Assembly (NCBI GenBank): GCA_918219625.1
Contig: CAKJXT010000090.1
Location: 1 to 6,377 of the forward strand
Reading direction: 5' to 3'
DNA: 6,377 nt
Source: Bacilli bacterium
Lineage (GTDB): Bacteria; Bacillota_I; Bacilli_A; RF39; UBA660
Within the stretch, counting starts at the first letter, position 1. Every line of letters starts with the position of its first letter. Under the pieces are notes generated by a model. The model searched no databases. It was not told the DNA's origin and was given only the letters and a program-made list of their open reading frames with translations. The position numbers and the translations under genes were made by a program. Positions 1 through 5,696 of the stretch are shown here, piece by piece.

Positions 1-439
1 AGATAAAATAAGTCTACTATTCCCAATAACAATAGAACTATCAGCAAGAGACTATATAATACTAAAAGAAAATATGAATATTCTAGAAGAAAATAATATA
101 GAAGTAGAAGAATTTGGAATAAACTCAATAATAATAAAAGCGCACCCAACATGGATACCAAGAGGATTTGAAGAAAAAGTTCTAAATAACTTAATAGAAC
201 AAGTAATAAATAAACAAAAAGACTTTAGAATAGAAAAATTCAATGAAGAATCAATAAAAATGTTAAGCTGTAAAATGGCAATAAAAGCAAATACAGACAT
301 GTCAAGAGAAGAAATGGAAAACATAATAAACAATCTAAGAAAATGTAAAAACCCATATAACTGCTGCCATGGTAGACCATCAATAATATTCTATTCAAGA
401 CAAGAACTAGATAAAATGTTTAAAAGGAGTGGGTTTTAA
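1..439 (+). CDS. mutL: DNA mismatch repair protein MutL, C-terminal part (5' end outside window)
   Basis: This is the last 145 codons of MutL, the mismatch-repair protein that links MutS to downstream excision. In Firmicutes its C-terminal domain dimerises and carries a latent nicking endonuclease. The reading frame is open from base 2 to the window edge, so the ATG at 74 is internal and not the start. Recognisable family landmarks, in order, are LLFPITIEL (bases 14-40), EFG followed by AHPTW (about 110-154), the metal-site stretch SCKMAIKAN (266-292), CCHGRP (362-379; CPHGRP in Bacillus) and the terminal KMFKR. These match the endonuclease-proficient Firmicute type rather than the short E. 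coli type, although the DQHAAQERIxYE catalytic motif lies upstream and cannot be seen. The clamp-binding motif QxxxxP appears to have lost its Gln (ISLLFP). The stop codon TAA shares its last A with the ATG of the next gene. Confidence 0.93.
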   Translation, partial: DKISLLFPITIELSARDYIILKENMNILEENNIEVEEFGINSIIIKAHPTWIPRGFEEKVLNNLIEQVINKQKDFRIEKFNEESIKMLSCKMAIKANTDMSREEMENIINNLRKCKNPYNCCHGRPSIIFYSRQELDKMFKRSGF

Positions 440-1278
440 TGGATAAAATCGCAATAATATCAGATATACATGGCAATTTAGAAGCACTTAAAGTAGTATT
501 AGAAGATATAAAAAGAAGAAACATAACTAGAATATTTTGCTTAGGAGATATAATCGCAAAAGGAACACACCAACAAGAATGTGTAGACCTAATAAGAAAA
601 AACTGTGAGATAGTACTAAGAGGAAACTGCGACAGAGTTTATGCAAATGATGACGCAGAAGAACTAGGTGGAAAAGAAATTCAAATAAAAAGAAATAAAT
701 GGAAAAGAAATAAACTAACAGAAGAAACAAGAAAATATCTATTTGATCTTCCATTCTGCCATGAATTCTATATGAGTGGTAGATTAGTAAGAATGCTTCA
801 TGCACATCCACAAAGAATAGATGGATTCGCAGGAAATATAGATAAAATAGAAAGAATATATGATTTATTTCTACCAAGTGAAAACACTATTTCAAAAGAA
901 AAGGCAGACGTAGTCATATACGGTCATATGCACGTACAATATTTACAAAAATTATATAATAGAACAGCTATAAATGTCGGATCAGTAGGAAATCCAATAG
1001 ATATATTTAGAAACAAAGAAAAAGACGCAAATTACAAAAACACAACTATGGCTAATTATTTAATACTAACAGGAAACCTTAATTCAAAAAATATAGATGA
1101 AGAAATATCATATGAATTTATAAATATCCCATATGATATAGAAAAAGAATTAAAAGACAATGATGATAATATTGAATTAGAATCATATATTGAAGAAATA
1201 AGAAAAGGTAAATATAGAGACATGGAAAAAATCTATAATAGCTTATATATAAGAGGAATAGATAAAGATAAAATATAA
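439..1278 (+). CDS. Metallophosphoesterase, YfcE/MJ0936-like
   Basis: A 279-aa calcineurin-like metallophosphoesterase, a family that hydrolyses phosphodiesters or phosphomonoesters with two metal ions. The ligand motifs are all present: D9-x-H11, G36-D37, G62-N63-C64-D65, H121 in LHAHP, and G162-H-M-H165. The GNCD form, in place of GNHD, places it with the YfcE/MJ0936 phosphodiesterases rather than Mre11/SbcD nucleases. It is longer than the minimal family (about 160-180 aa), mainly through an inserted basic segment around residues 75-105 and a C-terminal extension from about 200. No signal peptide or membrane segment is visible, so it should be cytoplasmic. The start is firm: AAAGGAG at 423-429 lies 9 nt upstream of the ATG, which overlaps the mutL stop by one base, suggesting translational coupling. 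The physiological substrate cannot be read from the sequence. Confidence 0.88.
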   Translation: MDKIAIISDIHGNLEALKVVLEDIKRRNITRIFCLGDIIAKGTHQQECVDLIRKNCEIVLRGNCDRVYANDDAEELGGKEIQIKRNKWKRNKLTEETRKYLFDLPFCHEFYMSGRLVRMLHAHPQRIDGFAGNIDKIERIYDLFLPSENTISKEKADVVIYGHMHVQYLQKLYNRTAINVGSVGNPIDIFRNKEKDANYKNTTMANYLILTGNLNSKNIDEEISYEFINIPYDIEKELKDNDDNIELESYIEEIRKGKYRDMEKIYNSLYIRGIDKDKI

Positions 1279-1288
1279 AGGTGATTGT

Positions 1289-2023
1289 ATGGATGAAGAG
1301 TTAATTATAAAAAAAATAATATTTGAAAGAGATAAAGTAGAATCATTTGATAAATATCCTTTCAATATTGAAGTAATAAAAAATCTAAAAGAAATAACTC
1401 TAACATCCCCAGTCACTTTTTTTGTTGGAGAAAACGGAATAGGTAAATCAACAATAATAGAAGCAATCGCTGTCGCCCTTGGACTACCTGCAGAAGGTGG
1501 AACACAAAATTTCAGATACAAAACCAAAAACACAACATCAAATTTATCAGAATATATAACAATAGAAGAGTACAATAAACCTAGAATGAAATTTTTTCTA
1601 AGAGCAGAAAGTTTCTATAACTTCTCAACAGAAGTACAAAGACTAGTAGAAGAAGATGGATATGGAGAATTATATAAATATTACGGAGGAAATCTTCATG
1701 AATGTTCACACGGAGAATCATTCTTAAACTTAGTAAAAAATAGATTTACTCCAAATGGCTTATACATATTAGACGAACCAGAAGCTGCCTTATCTCCAGA
1801 AAGACAATTATCACTCTTATATTTAATAAATAAACTCGCAGAAGATGGAAGTCAATTCATAATCGCAACACACTCACCAATTCTAATAAGCTATAGAGCC
1901 GGAACAATACTAGACTTAAACAATAATTTAAAAGAAACAAAATTCGAAGATACAAACATATATCAAATATATAAAATGTACATAGAAGATCCAGAAGGAA
2001 TGCAACACAGACTATTTGATTAA
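1289..2023 (+). CDS. ABC-type AAA family ATPase (COG3910-like)
   Basis: A 244-aa soluble single-domain ATPase with the ABC/SMC-type fold signature. Visible motifs are Walker A GENGIGKST (47-55), a signature-like SHGES (140-144), Walker B plus D-loop LYILDEPEAALSP (158-170, with D162 and catalytic E163), and the switch histidine in ATHSP (H195). The N-terminal YPFNIxVIKNL and the FFLRAESFYN segment (102-111) are typical of the stand-alone COG3910 predicted ATPases, whose function is not established. It has no coiled-coil arm, zinc hook or transmembrane partner, so it is neither a transporter ATPase with a visible permease nor SbcC. A strong AAAGGTGAT site ends 3 nt before the ATG. It starts 10 nt after the phosphoesterase stop and is followed 9 nt later by ymfF, so it is co-transcribed with both. 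Confidence 0.87.
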   Translation: MDEELIIKKIIFERDKVESFDKYPFNIEVIKNLKEITLTSPVTFFVGENGIGKSTIIEAIAVALGLPAEGGTQNFRYKTKNTTSNLSEYITIEEYNKPRMKFFLRAESFYNFSTEVQRLVEEDGYGELYKYYGGNLHECSHGESFLNLVKNRFTPNGLYILDEPEAALSPERQLSLLYLINKLAEDGSQFIIATHSPILISYRAGTILDLNNNLKETKFEDTNIYQIYKMYIEDPEGMQHRLFD

Positions 2024-2032
2024 GAGGTAAAT

Positions 2033-3283
2033 ATGAAAAAGACATTTAAAACAGAACCAAAATATATAGAAATAAAAGACGTTAACAGAGCCACAATAAA
2101 AATGGTTATTTTTAACGACTATAAATTAGAAGATATTGCCAAAAACGAACTATTAGGACGAATCTTAAGAACATGTAATAATAAATATAGAGACTCCAAA
2201 CAATACGAACTAAAAAAAGACGAACTTCTAGTAATGAGAATCGGAATATATAATACATACTATATAAATAAATGCATGACAGAAATAGAACTAACTATAC
2301 CAAAAGAAGATATAATTGAAGAATTTAACTTAGAAGAATGTATAAAATTCTTCAATGAAACAATATACAATCCATATGTAGAAAATAATGAATTCAATAA
2401 TGAACACTTCAATTGGGAAAAAGACTTCATATATAATAGAGAAAGAAACTATAAAAGAAATATATATAACTTCATAGATGAAGAAATGACTAACTATATC
2501 AATAAAATAGAAGATATATATCTACCACATGACGAATATGTAAAAATAATAGAACAAGAAACACCAAAATCATTATATGAACACTATAAAAATACAATAC
2601 AAAACTCTAACTTCATAACATACATATATGGACCAAAAGAAGACAAAGAAAAAGTAGTAAATGCATACAAAAAATACTTCAAACCAAAAGAAAAATCACT
2701 GGAACTAGATATTGAATATTATAAGTACTTAAAACTAACAAAATATGAAGAAAGAAAAATAAATACAGACTTCAATCAATCAGTCTTAATAGAACTATAT
2801 CAAGTAAAAGACTTTAAAAAAGAAGAACATAATCTATTAGATACACTGTACTTTTTCTTAAACTCAGAAGAAAATAACTTAATATTTAAAAATCTAAGAA
2901 TAAAAAATAATCTAGTATATACAGAAAGCGTAAAGAAAAGTACTCCACGTGGATTCATAGGAATAACTGCTTATCTAAATAAAAATGACATCAAAAAAGC
3001 ACAAAATCTAATAAAAGAAACAATAAATGAAATAAAAATAGAAGAAAACTTTAATTTATACAAAGAAAACCTTTTAAAATCTCTAAAATATGACATGCTA
3101 GATGATATGGATAACACATTTAAAAAAGCAGAAAATATAATAGGAAAAGAACTAGAAGATAGAATAACAACTAAAGAAAGATATGAAGAAATAAATAAAA
3201 TAAACTATAAAGATATGAAAAAATTTATAGAAAAACTAGAACTAACTAGAACACTAACACTAATAGGTGATCATGATGAATAA
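2033..3283 (+). CDS. ymfF: M16 peptidase-like protein without catalytic motif, YmfF family
   Basis: A 416-aa protein of the pitrilysin (M16) fold, matching the YmfF member of the Bacillus YmfF/YmfH pair. The segment LLGRILRTCNNKYRDS (about residues 40-55) aligns with the place where active M16 enzymes carry HxxEH, but no HxxEH is present, so this should be the non-catalytic partner. The stretch IKFFNETIYNPYVENNEF (about 105-122), followed by a basic helix, corresponds to the usual FxxExxFxPYxxxxxF region of YmfF. YmfF/YmfH-type proteins are annotated in databases as associated with 5-aminopentanol modification of EF-P; the exact role is not settled. It lacks a signal peptide. A GAGGT site at 2024-2028 precedes the ATG. 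The last 8 nt overlap the downstream ymfH reading frame, which fits a stoichiometric heterodimer. It is extremely rich in K, N, I and E. Confidence 0.85.
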   Translation: MKKTFKTEPKYIEIKDVNRATIKMVIFNDYKLEDIAKNELLGRILRTCNNKYRDSKQYELKKDELLVMRIGIYNTYYINKCMTEIELTIPKEDIIEEFNLEECIKFFNETIYNPYVENNEFNNEHFNWEKDFIYNRERNYKRNIYNFIDEEMTNYINKIEDIYLPHDEYVKIIEQETPKSLYEHYKNTIQNSNFITYIYGPKEDKEKVVNAYKKYFKPKEKSLELDIEYYKYLKLTKYEERKINTDFNQSVLIELYQVKDFKKEEHNLLDTLYFFLNSEENNLIFKNLRIKNNLVYTESVKKSTPRGFIGITAYLNKNDIKKAQNLIKETINEIKIEENFNLYKENLLKSLKYDMLDDMDNTFKKAENIIGKELEDRITTKERYEEINKINYKDMKKFIEKLELTRTLTLIGDHDE

Positions 3284-4526
3284 GATAGAAAATATAACAC
3301 TAGAAAACGGATTAAAAATCATTCTAAACAAAAATAAGAAACACAGAACTACTGCTCAAATATTTATAAAAGCAGGTGGACTAGATACAAACTTTATTCT
3401 AAACAATAAAGAAATAACAGTACCCCTTGGAACAGCTCATGCACTAGAACACTACTTAATAGAACAAAGCAGATATGGAAATACAAATGAAATCTTTTCA
3501 GACGATTACATAGACTCAAATGGATATACCTCATATCATAAAACAGAATACTATATATCAACAGTACATAGTTTTACAAAAAATCTAAAAAAACTAATAA
3601 CTATAGTAAATAAACCAATATTTAAACAAAAAAATCTAGACCAAATAAAAAATCCTATTATACAAGAAATAAAAAAGACAAAAGATAGAAGAGAAAGACT
3701 ATTCTATAAAACACTAATGGAAAATACAACAAAAAACAGAATATACGAAACAACACTAGGTAGTGAAGAAGATATAATGATTTTAAACATAAACAATCTA
3801 AAACTATATCATGAAGCATTCTATCAACCAAATAATCAAATAATAGTTATAACAGGAAAAATACCAAATAACATAATAGAAATAATAAAAAAAGAATATG
3901 AAAAAATAAAAATAAATAAAACAAAAAAAATAAAATATAAAGAACAAGATAATGTAATTAAAGAAAAAGAAGAAATAATAGATAAATCAATAAATGAAGA
4001 CGTATTTGAAATGATGTATAAAATCAATATAAGTAAATACAATCCATTAGAAAAAGATAAAATTGACTATTACTTTCACTATTTATTAGAAACAAAATTT
4101 GGTGAACAATCAGAAACATTTGATTATTTAATAAAAAACAAATACACTCTATATACAATAGAAACATACTATGATCCAACGACAATAGAAAACTATGCAT
4201 TACTATCTCTAAAAGTATATACAAGTGAATTTGATAAAGTAATAAAAATTTTAAAAGAAAAAACAAATACAGAAGAACTAACAGAAAAAACATTCAAAAT
4301 ATGGCAAAACAAACTAGTAGTAAAAAGAATAGTTGAATTAGAAAACGATAGATGGATAAGCAATAACTATGTAACAAATATATTATTATATAATCTAGAA
4401 AACTATGATGACATAAAATTTATAAAATCATTAAACCTAGAAGAATGTATAAAAATGATAAATGAATTAGATTTATCAAATATAACAACAGTAATAAACA
4501 AAGAAGAAACTAACTTAAATAGTTAG
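3276..4526 (+). CDS. ymfH: M16 family zinc peptidase, YmfH family
   Basis: A 416-aa M16 metallopeptidase homologue, the catalytic partner of the preceding ymfF product. The inverted zinc motif is intact: H55-A-L-E58-H59, with the third ligand E131 in the segment IIQEIKK, 71 residues after H59, as expected for the family. The N-terminal LENGLKIILNK and the later segment LYHEAFYQPNNQIIVITGKI are standard M16 landmarks. The frame could begin at GTG 3267 or ATG 3273, but GTG 3267 lies inside the AGGTGAT ribosome binding site (3265-3271). ATG 3276 gives the same short spacing seen upstream at 1289, so I chose it. It overlaps ymfF by 8 nt. In Bacillus, ymfF and ymfH sit with ymfI (a reductase used in EF-P modification); no ymfI is seen here. 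The stop codon lies inside a terminator hairpin. Confidence 0.87.
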   Translation: MNKIENITLENGLKIILNKNKKHRTTAQIFIKAGGLDTNFILNNKEITVPLGTAHALEHYLIEQSRYGNTNEIFSDDYIDSNGYTSYHKTEYYISTVHSFTKNLKKLITIVNKPIFKQKNLDQIKNPIIQEIKKTKDRRERLFYKTLMENTTKNRIYETTLGSEEDIMILNINNLKLYHEAFYQPNNQIIVITGKIPNNIIEIIKKEYEKIKINKTKKIKYKEQDNVIKEKEEIIDKSINEDVFEMMYKINISKYNPLEKDKIDYYFHYLLETKFGEQSETFDYLIKNKYTLYTIETYYDPTTIENYALLSLKVYTSEFDKVIKILKEKTNTEELTEKTFKIWQNKLVVKRIVELENDRWISNNYVTNILLYNLENYDDIKFIKSLNLEECIKMINELDLSNITTVINKEETNLNS

Positions 4527-4531
4527 TTTTT
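4507..4531 (+). terminator. Intrinsic terminator overlapping the ymfH stop codon
   Basis: A perfect 9-bp stem (AAACTAACT at 4507-4515 with AGTTAGTTT at 4521-4529) and a 5-nt loop lead into a run of T ending at 4531. The stem includes the last codons and the TAG stop of ymfH. It has only two G-C pairs and a short U run, so termination may be incomplete. A new promoter begins within 10 nt, which supports a transcription-unit boundary here. Confidence 0.65.
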
Positions 4532-4539
4532 ATAATTCC

Positions 4540-4568
4540 TTTACATTTTTACATTTTTTTGATATTAT
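4540..4568 (+). promoter_or_regulatory. Vegetative (SigA-type) promoter for the small-protein cluster, with extended -10
   Basis: The -35 box TTTACA (4540-4545) and -10 box TATTAT (4563-4568) are each one mismatch from consensus and are separated by 17 bp. A TG at 4560-4561 gives an extended -10 (TGATATTAT). Transcription should start near 4574-4576. This excludes the in-frame ATG at 4569 as a translation start and selects ATG 4590. Confidence 0.72.
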
Positions 4569-4589
4569 ATGTCCAACGAGGTGTTATTG

Positions 4590-4769
4590 ATGAAAAATAT
4601 TAAAAATAAAAAACAACTTCAAAGTCTAAGAAGTAAAAGAGAAAAACTTTTAGAAAAACGTGATAAATATTATATGCAACAAATAAATCCTGAAGAAGCA
4701 CAAGAACAAGCAGAACCAAAAAAATGCAAAAGAAAAAAACCTATAATAGTTACGATATATGAAAGATAA
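4590..4769 (+). CDS. Small basic protein, first of three tandem paralogues (function unknown)
   Basis: A 59-aa Lys/Arg-rich protein that I do not recognise. The N-terminal 30 residues form a highly charged, probably helical stretch (QLQSLRSKREKLLEKR). It is followed by an Ala/Gln/Glu segment and a basic KCKRKK patch leading into the tail IIVTIYER. That tail, and the preceding AQEQ plus PKK, recur at the end of the third gene (AQEQKPKK, then ITVYER), which is the main evidence of common descent. It lacks the RLKIALQAVLE block of the other two. ATG 4590 is preferred because GAGGTG (4578-4583) lies 6 nt upstream, exactly as in the next gene, and the upstream in-frame ATG 4569 lies before the predicted transcript start. 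It has no signal peptide or membrane span. It probably shares one transcript with the two genes that follow. Confidence 0.68.
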   Translation: MKNIKNKKQLQSLRSKREKLLEKRDKYYMQQINPEEAQEQAEPKKCKRKKPIIVTIYER

Positions 4770-4806
4770 AACAAAAATAATAAATTAATATAGAGAGGTG
4801 TTACTA

Positions 4807-5121
4807 GTGGAAAATTCAAGAGAGCAAGAAAGAATAAAACAACTAAATAGATTAAAGATAGCATTACAAGCTGTTTTAGAATTAGAAAAAGAAATGGAAG
4901 AAAAAAATACACAGGATGAACAAATAACAGTTACACAAAACCAAACTTCAAAACAATCAACACTACCTATACCAAGAGCAAGAACTTCAAGATACCAACG
5001 AAGAACAGCAAGAAGCCTATCATTAGCCGCAAGAAGGCAAAGAACAGCAAAAAACCAATTAATAGTCTCGCAACAACAAAAAGATAAAGAACCTGATAGA
5101 ATACTTGTATATGTAAGATAA
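4807..5121 (+). CDS. Small Arg/Gln-rich basic protein, second tandem paralogue (function unknown)
   Basis: A 104-aa protein starting with GTG, not assignable to a known family. Residues 1-40 look helical and charged and contain RLKIALQAVLE (15-25), shared exactly with the third gene. A Ser/Thr/Gln linker follows, then a strongly basic stretch with several Arg pairs (RARTSRYQRR, LAARRQRTAK), a Gln run, and the tail RILVYVR. The basic part suggests nucleic acid or polyanion binding, but this is inference from composition only. The start GTG 4807 lies 6 nt after GAGGTG (4795-4800), and the 5' flank (GAGGTGTTAC before the start) nearly copies that of the first gene. The alternative GTG 4798 is part of the ribosome binding site itself. 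The gene begins 37 nt after its upstream neighbour with no terminator between. Confidence 0.7.
   Translation: MENSREQERIKQLNRLKIALQAVLELEKEMEEKNTQDEQITVTQNQTSKQSTLPIPRARTSRYQRRTARSLSLAARRQRTAKNQLIVSQQQKDKEPDRILVYVR
4849..4881 (+). repeat. Paralogous repeat block, copy 1 (encodes RLKIALQAVLE)
   Basis: These 33 bases match 5271-5303 at 29 of 33 positions and encode the identical 11 residues. Differences fall in the Leu, Lys and Ala codons without changing the peptide. This indicates gene duplication with selection on the protein rather than a mobile DNA repeat. Confidence 0.75.
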
Positions 5122-5156
5122 AAAAAAATAATTAAATAAGAAAGAAAGTATTATTT

Positions 5157-5510
5157 ATGAGTATAGCAAGCGTTGCAGAAGAAAAATACCCAAAAATAGA
5201 AGAAGACACTCTGCCACAAGTAGATGAATCAGATAAAATAATAAACGAAATGCGAAGAAAACAAATTGCAAGACTTAAAATAGCATTACAAGCAGTTTTA
5301 GAAATAAGAAAAAAAGAAACTGTAATCCAAACAAAGAAGCACGGCGCACACAGTTCCTTAAGGAACAGACAAAAAATAGCAAAAAGCATGTTATCAGCTG
5401 AAAGAAGGCAAACAGTATTATCATTGGAAGGAAGAAGACAACAAGGGTTAAAGGCACAAGAACAAAAACCAAAGAAAAGAAGTTTACTAATTACTGTATA
5501 TGAAAGGTAA
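5157..5510 (+). CDS. Small basic protein, third tandem paralogue (function unknown)
   Basis: A 117-aa protein of the same set. It has an extra acidic N-terminal segment (residues 8-31, rich in E and D) not seen in its siblings, then RLKIALQAVLE (39-49) and a basic region with AKSMLSAERRQ that aligns with ARSLSLAARRQ of the second protein. It ends in AQEQKPKKRSLLITVYER, closest to the tail of the first protein. It therefore bridges the two others and makes the three-way relationship convincing. No obvious Shine-Dalgarno precedes ATG 5157: the position matching GAGGTG in the other two reads AGAAAGTA. It may be translated weakly or depend on upstream ribosomes. It lies 35 nt after the second gene and 26 nt before a terminator. 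No catalytic motif, signal peptide or membrane segment is seen. Confidence 0.7.
   Translation: MSIASVAEEKYPKIEEDTLPQVDESDKIINEMRRKQIARLKIALQAVLEIRKKETVIQTKKHGAHSSLRNRQKIAKSMLSAERRQTVLSLEGRRQQGLKAQEQKPKKRSLLITVYER
5271..5303 (+). repeat. Paralogous repeat block, copy 2 (encodes RLKIALQAVLE)
   Basis: Second copy of the block at 4849-4881, in the same position relative to the basic C-terminal half of its gene. A shorter repeat marks all three gene ends: the 18-base stretches at 4755-4772, 5107-5124 and 5496-5513 are close variants of TATATGAAAGATAAAA and include the stop codons. Confidence 0.75.
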
Positions 5511-5536
5511 AACTATAATAAATTTATATAAACTAT

Positions 5537-5576
5537 AAAGACAATGTATTAACAAAATAAAAATTGTCTTTTTTTT
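5537..5576 (+). terminator. Intrinsic terminator of the small-protein cluster
   Basis: A 9-bp perfect stem (AAAGACAAT at 5537-5545 with ATTGTCTTT at 5563-5571) encloses a 17-nt A-rich loop and runs into eight T (5569-5576). It lies 26 nt after the third small gene and closes the transcript that starts near 4575. Confidence 0.8.
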
Positions 5577-5654
5577 AATTACATAAAATCTAGAATATAT
5601 TAAAATAATACAATAACTAATATAAACAATAATAGACAAATACATATTCAAAAA

Positions 5655-5696
5655 TATAAATCCCTCATACTATAAAATAGGTAAGGGGGATTTATA
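5655..5696 (+). promoter_or_regulatory. Inverted repeat over the cotD-like ribosome binding site
   Basis: TATAAATCCCTC (5655-5666) pairs with GGGGGATTTATA (5685-5696): 12 pairs including one G-T wobble, with an 18-nt loop. The right arm contains the G-rich Shine-Dalgarno and reaches the A of the start codon, so an RNA carrying both arms would hide the ribosome binding site. Alternatively it is a DNA operator. The choice depends on where transcription starts. Confidence 0.6.
5666..5674 (+). promoter_or_regulatory. Possible sporulation-type -10 element
   Basis: CATACTATA matches the CATAnnnTA -10 pattern of SigK promoters exactly and the SigE pattern CATACAhT at 7 of 8 positions. No convincing -35 is seen at the expected distance: ATATT at 5644-5648 is 17 bp away, somewhat far for SigE. 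A vegetative reading (TATAAA at 5671-5676 with weak TTCAAA at 5647-5652) is also possible. The call rests largely on the downstream coat gene. Confidence 0.35.

Noticed and set aside
527..877. Open frames on the minus strand (for example 52-333, 527-877, 1243-1575, 3836-4042, 4670-4912, 6071-6316).
   Set aside because: They mirror AAA/ATA/GAA-rich coding sequence on the + strand, producing artificial Phe/Leu/Ile/Tyr-rich peptides with no conserved motif or ribosome binding site.
439..2023. Reading the phosphoesterase and ATPase as SbcD-SbcC (Mre11-Rad50).
   Set aside because: The phosphoesterase has GNCD in place of GNHD and the ATPase is a 244-aa single domain with no coiled coil or zinc hook.
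3267..3275. GTG 3267 or ATG 3273 as start of ymfH.
   Set aside because: GTG 3267 is inside the Shine-Dalgarno and ATG 3273 is only 1 nt from it; ATG 3276 has better spacing and begins at the usual M16 N-terminus.
4569..4589. ATG 4569 as start of the first small protein, adding seven residues.
   Set aside because: It directly abuts the -10 box, so it lies upstream of the predicted transcript start, and the ribosome binding site GAGGTG would fall inside the coding region.
4849..5303. The repeated segments as part of a CRISPR array or insertion element.
   Set aside because: Only two related blocks about 420 bases apart, both in frame inside homologous genes, with no terminal inverted repeats, transposase or regular spacers.
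5577..5654. AT-rich interval between the small-gene terminator and the coat-gene inverted repeat, checked for a promoter, small RNA or ORF.
   Set aside because: Nothing beyond low-complexity A/T sequence; -10-like strings occur by chance without matching -35 boxes.
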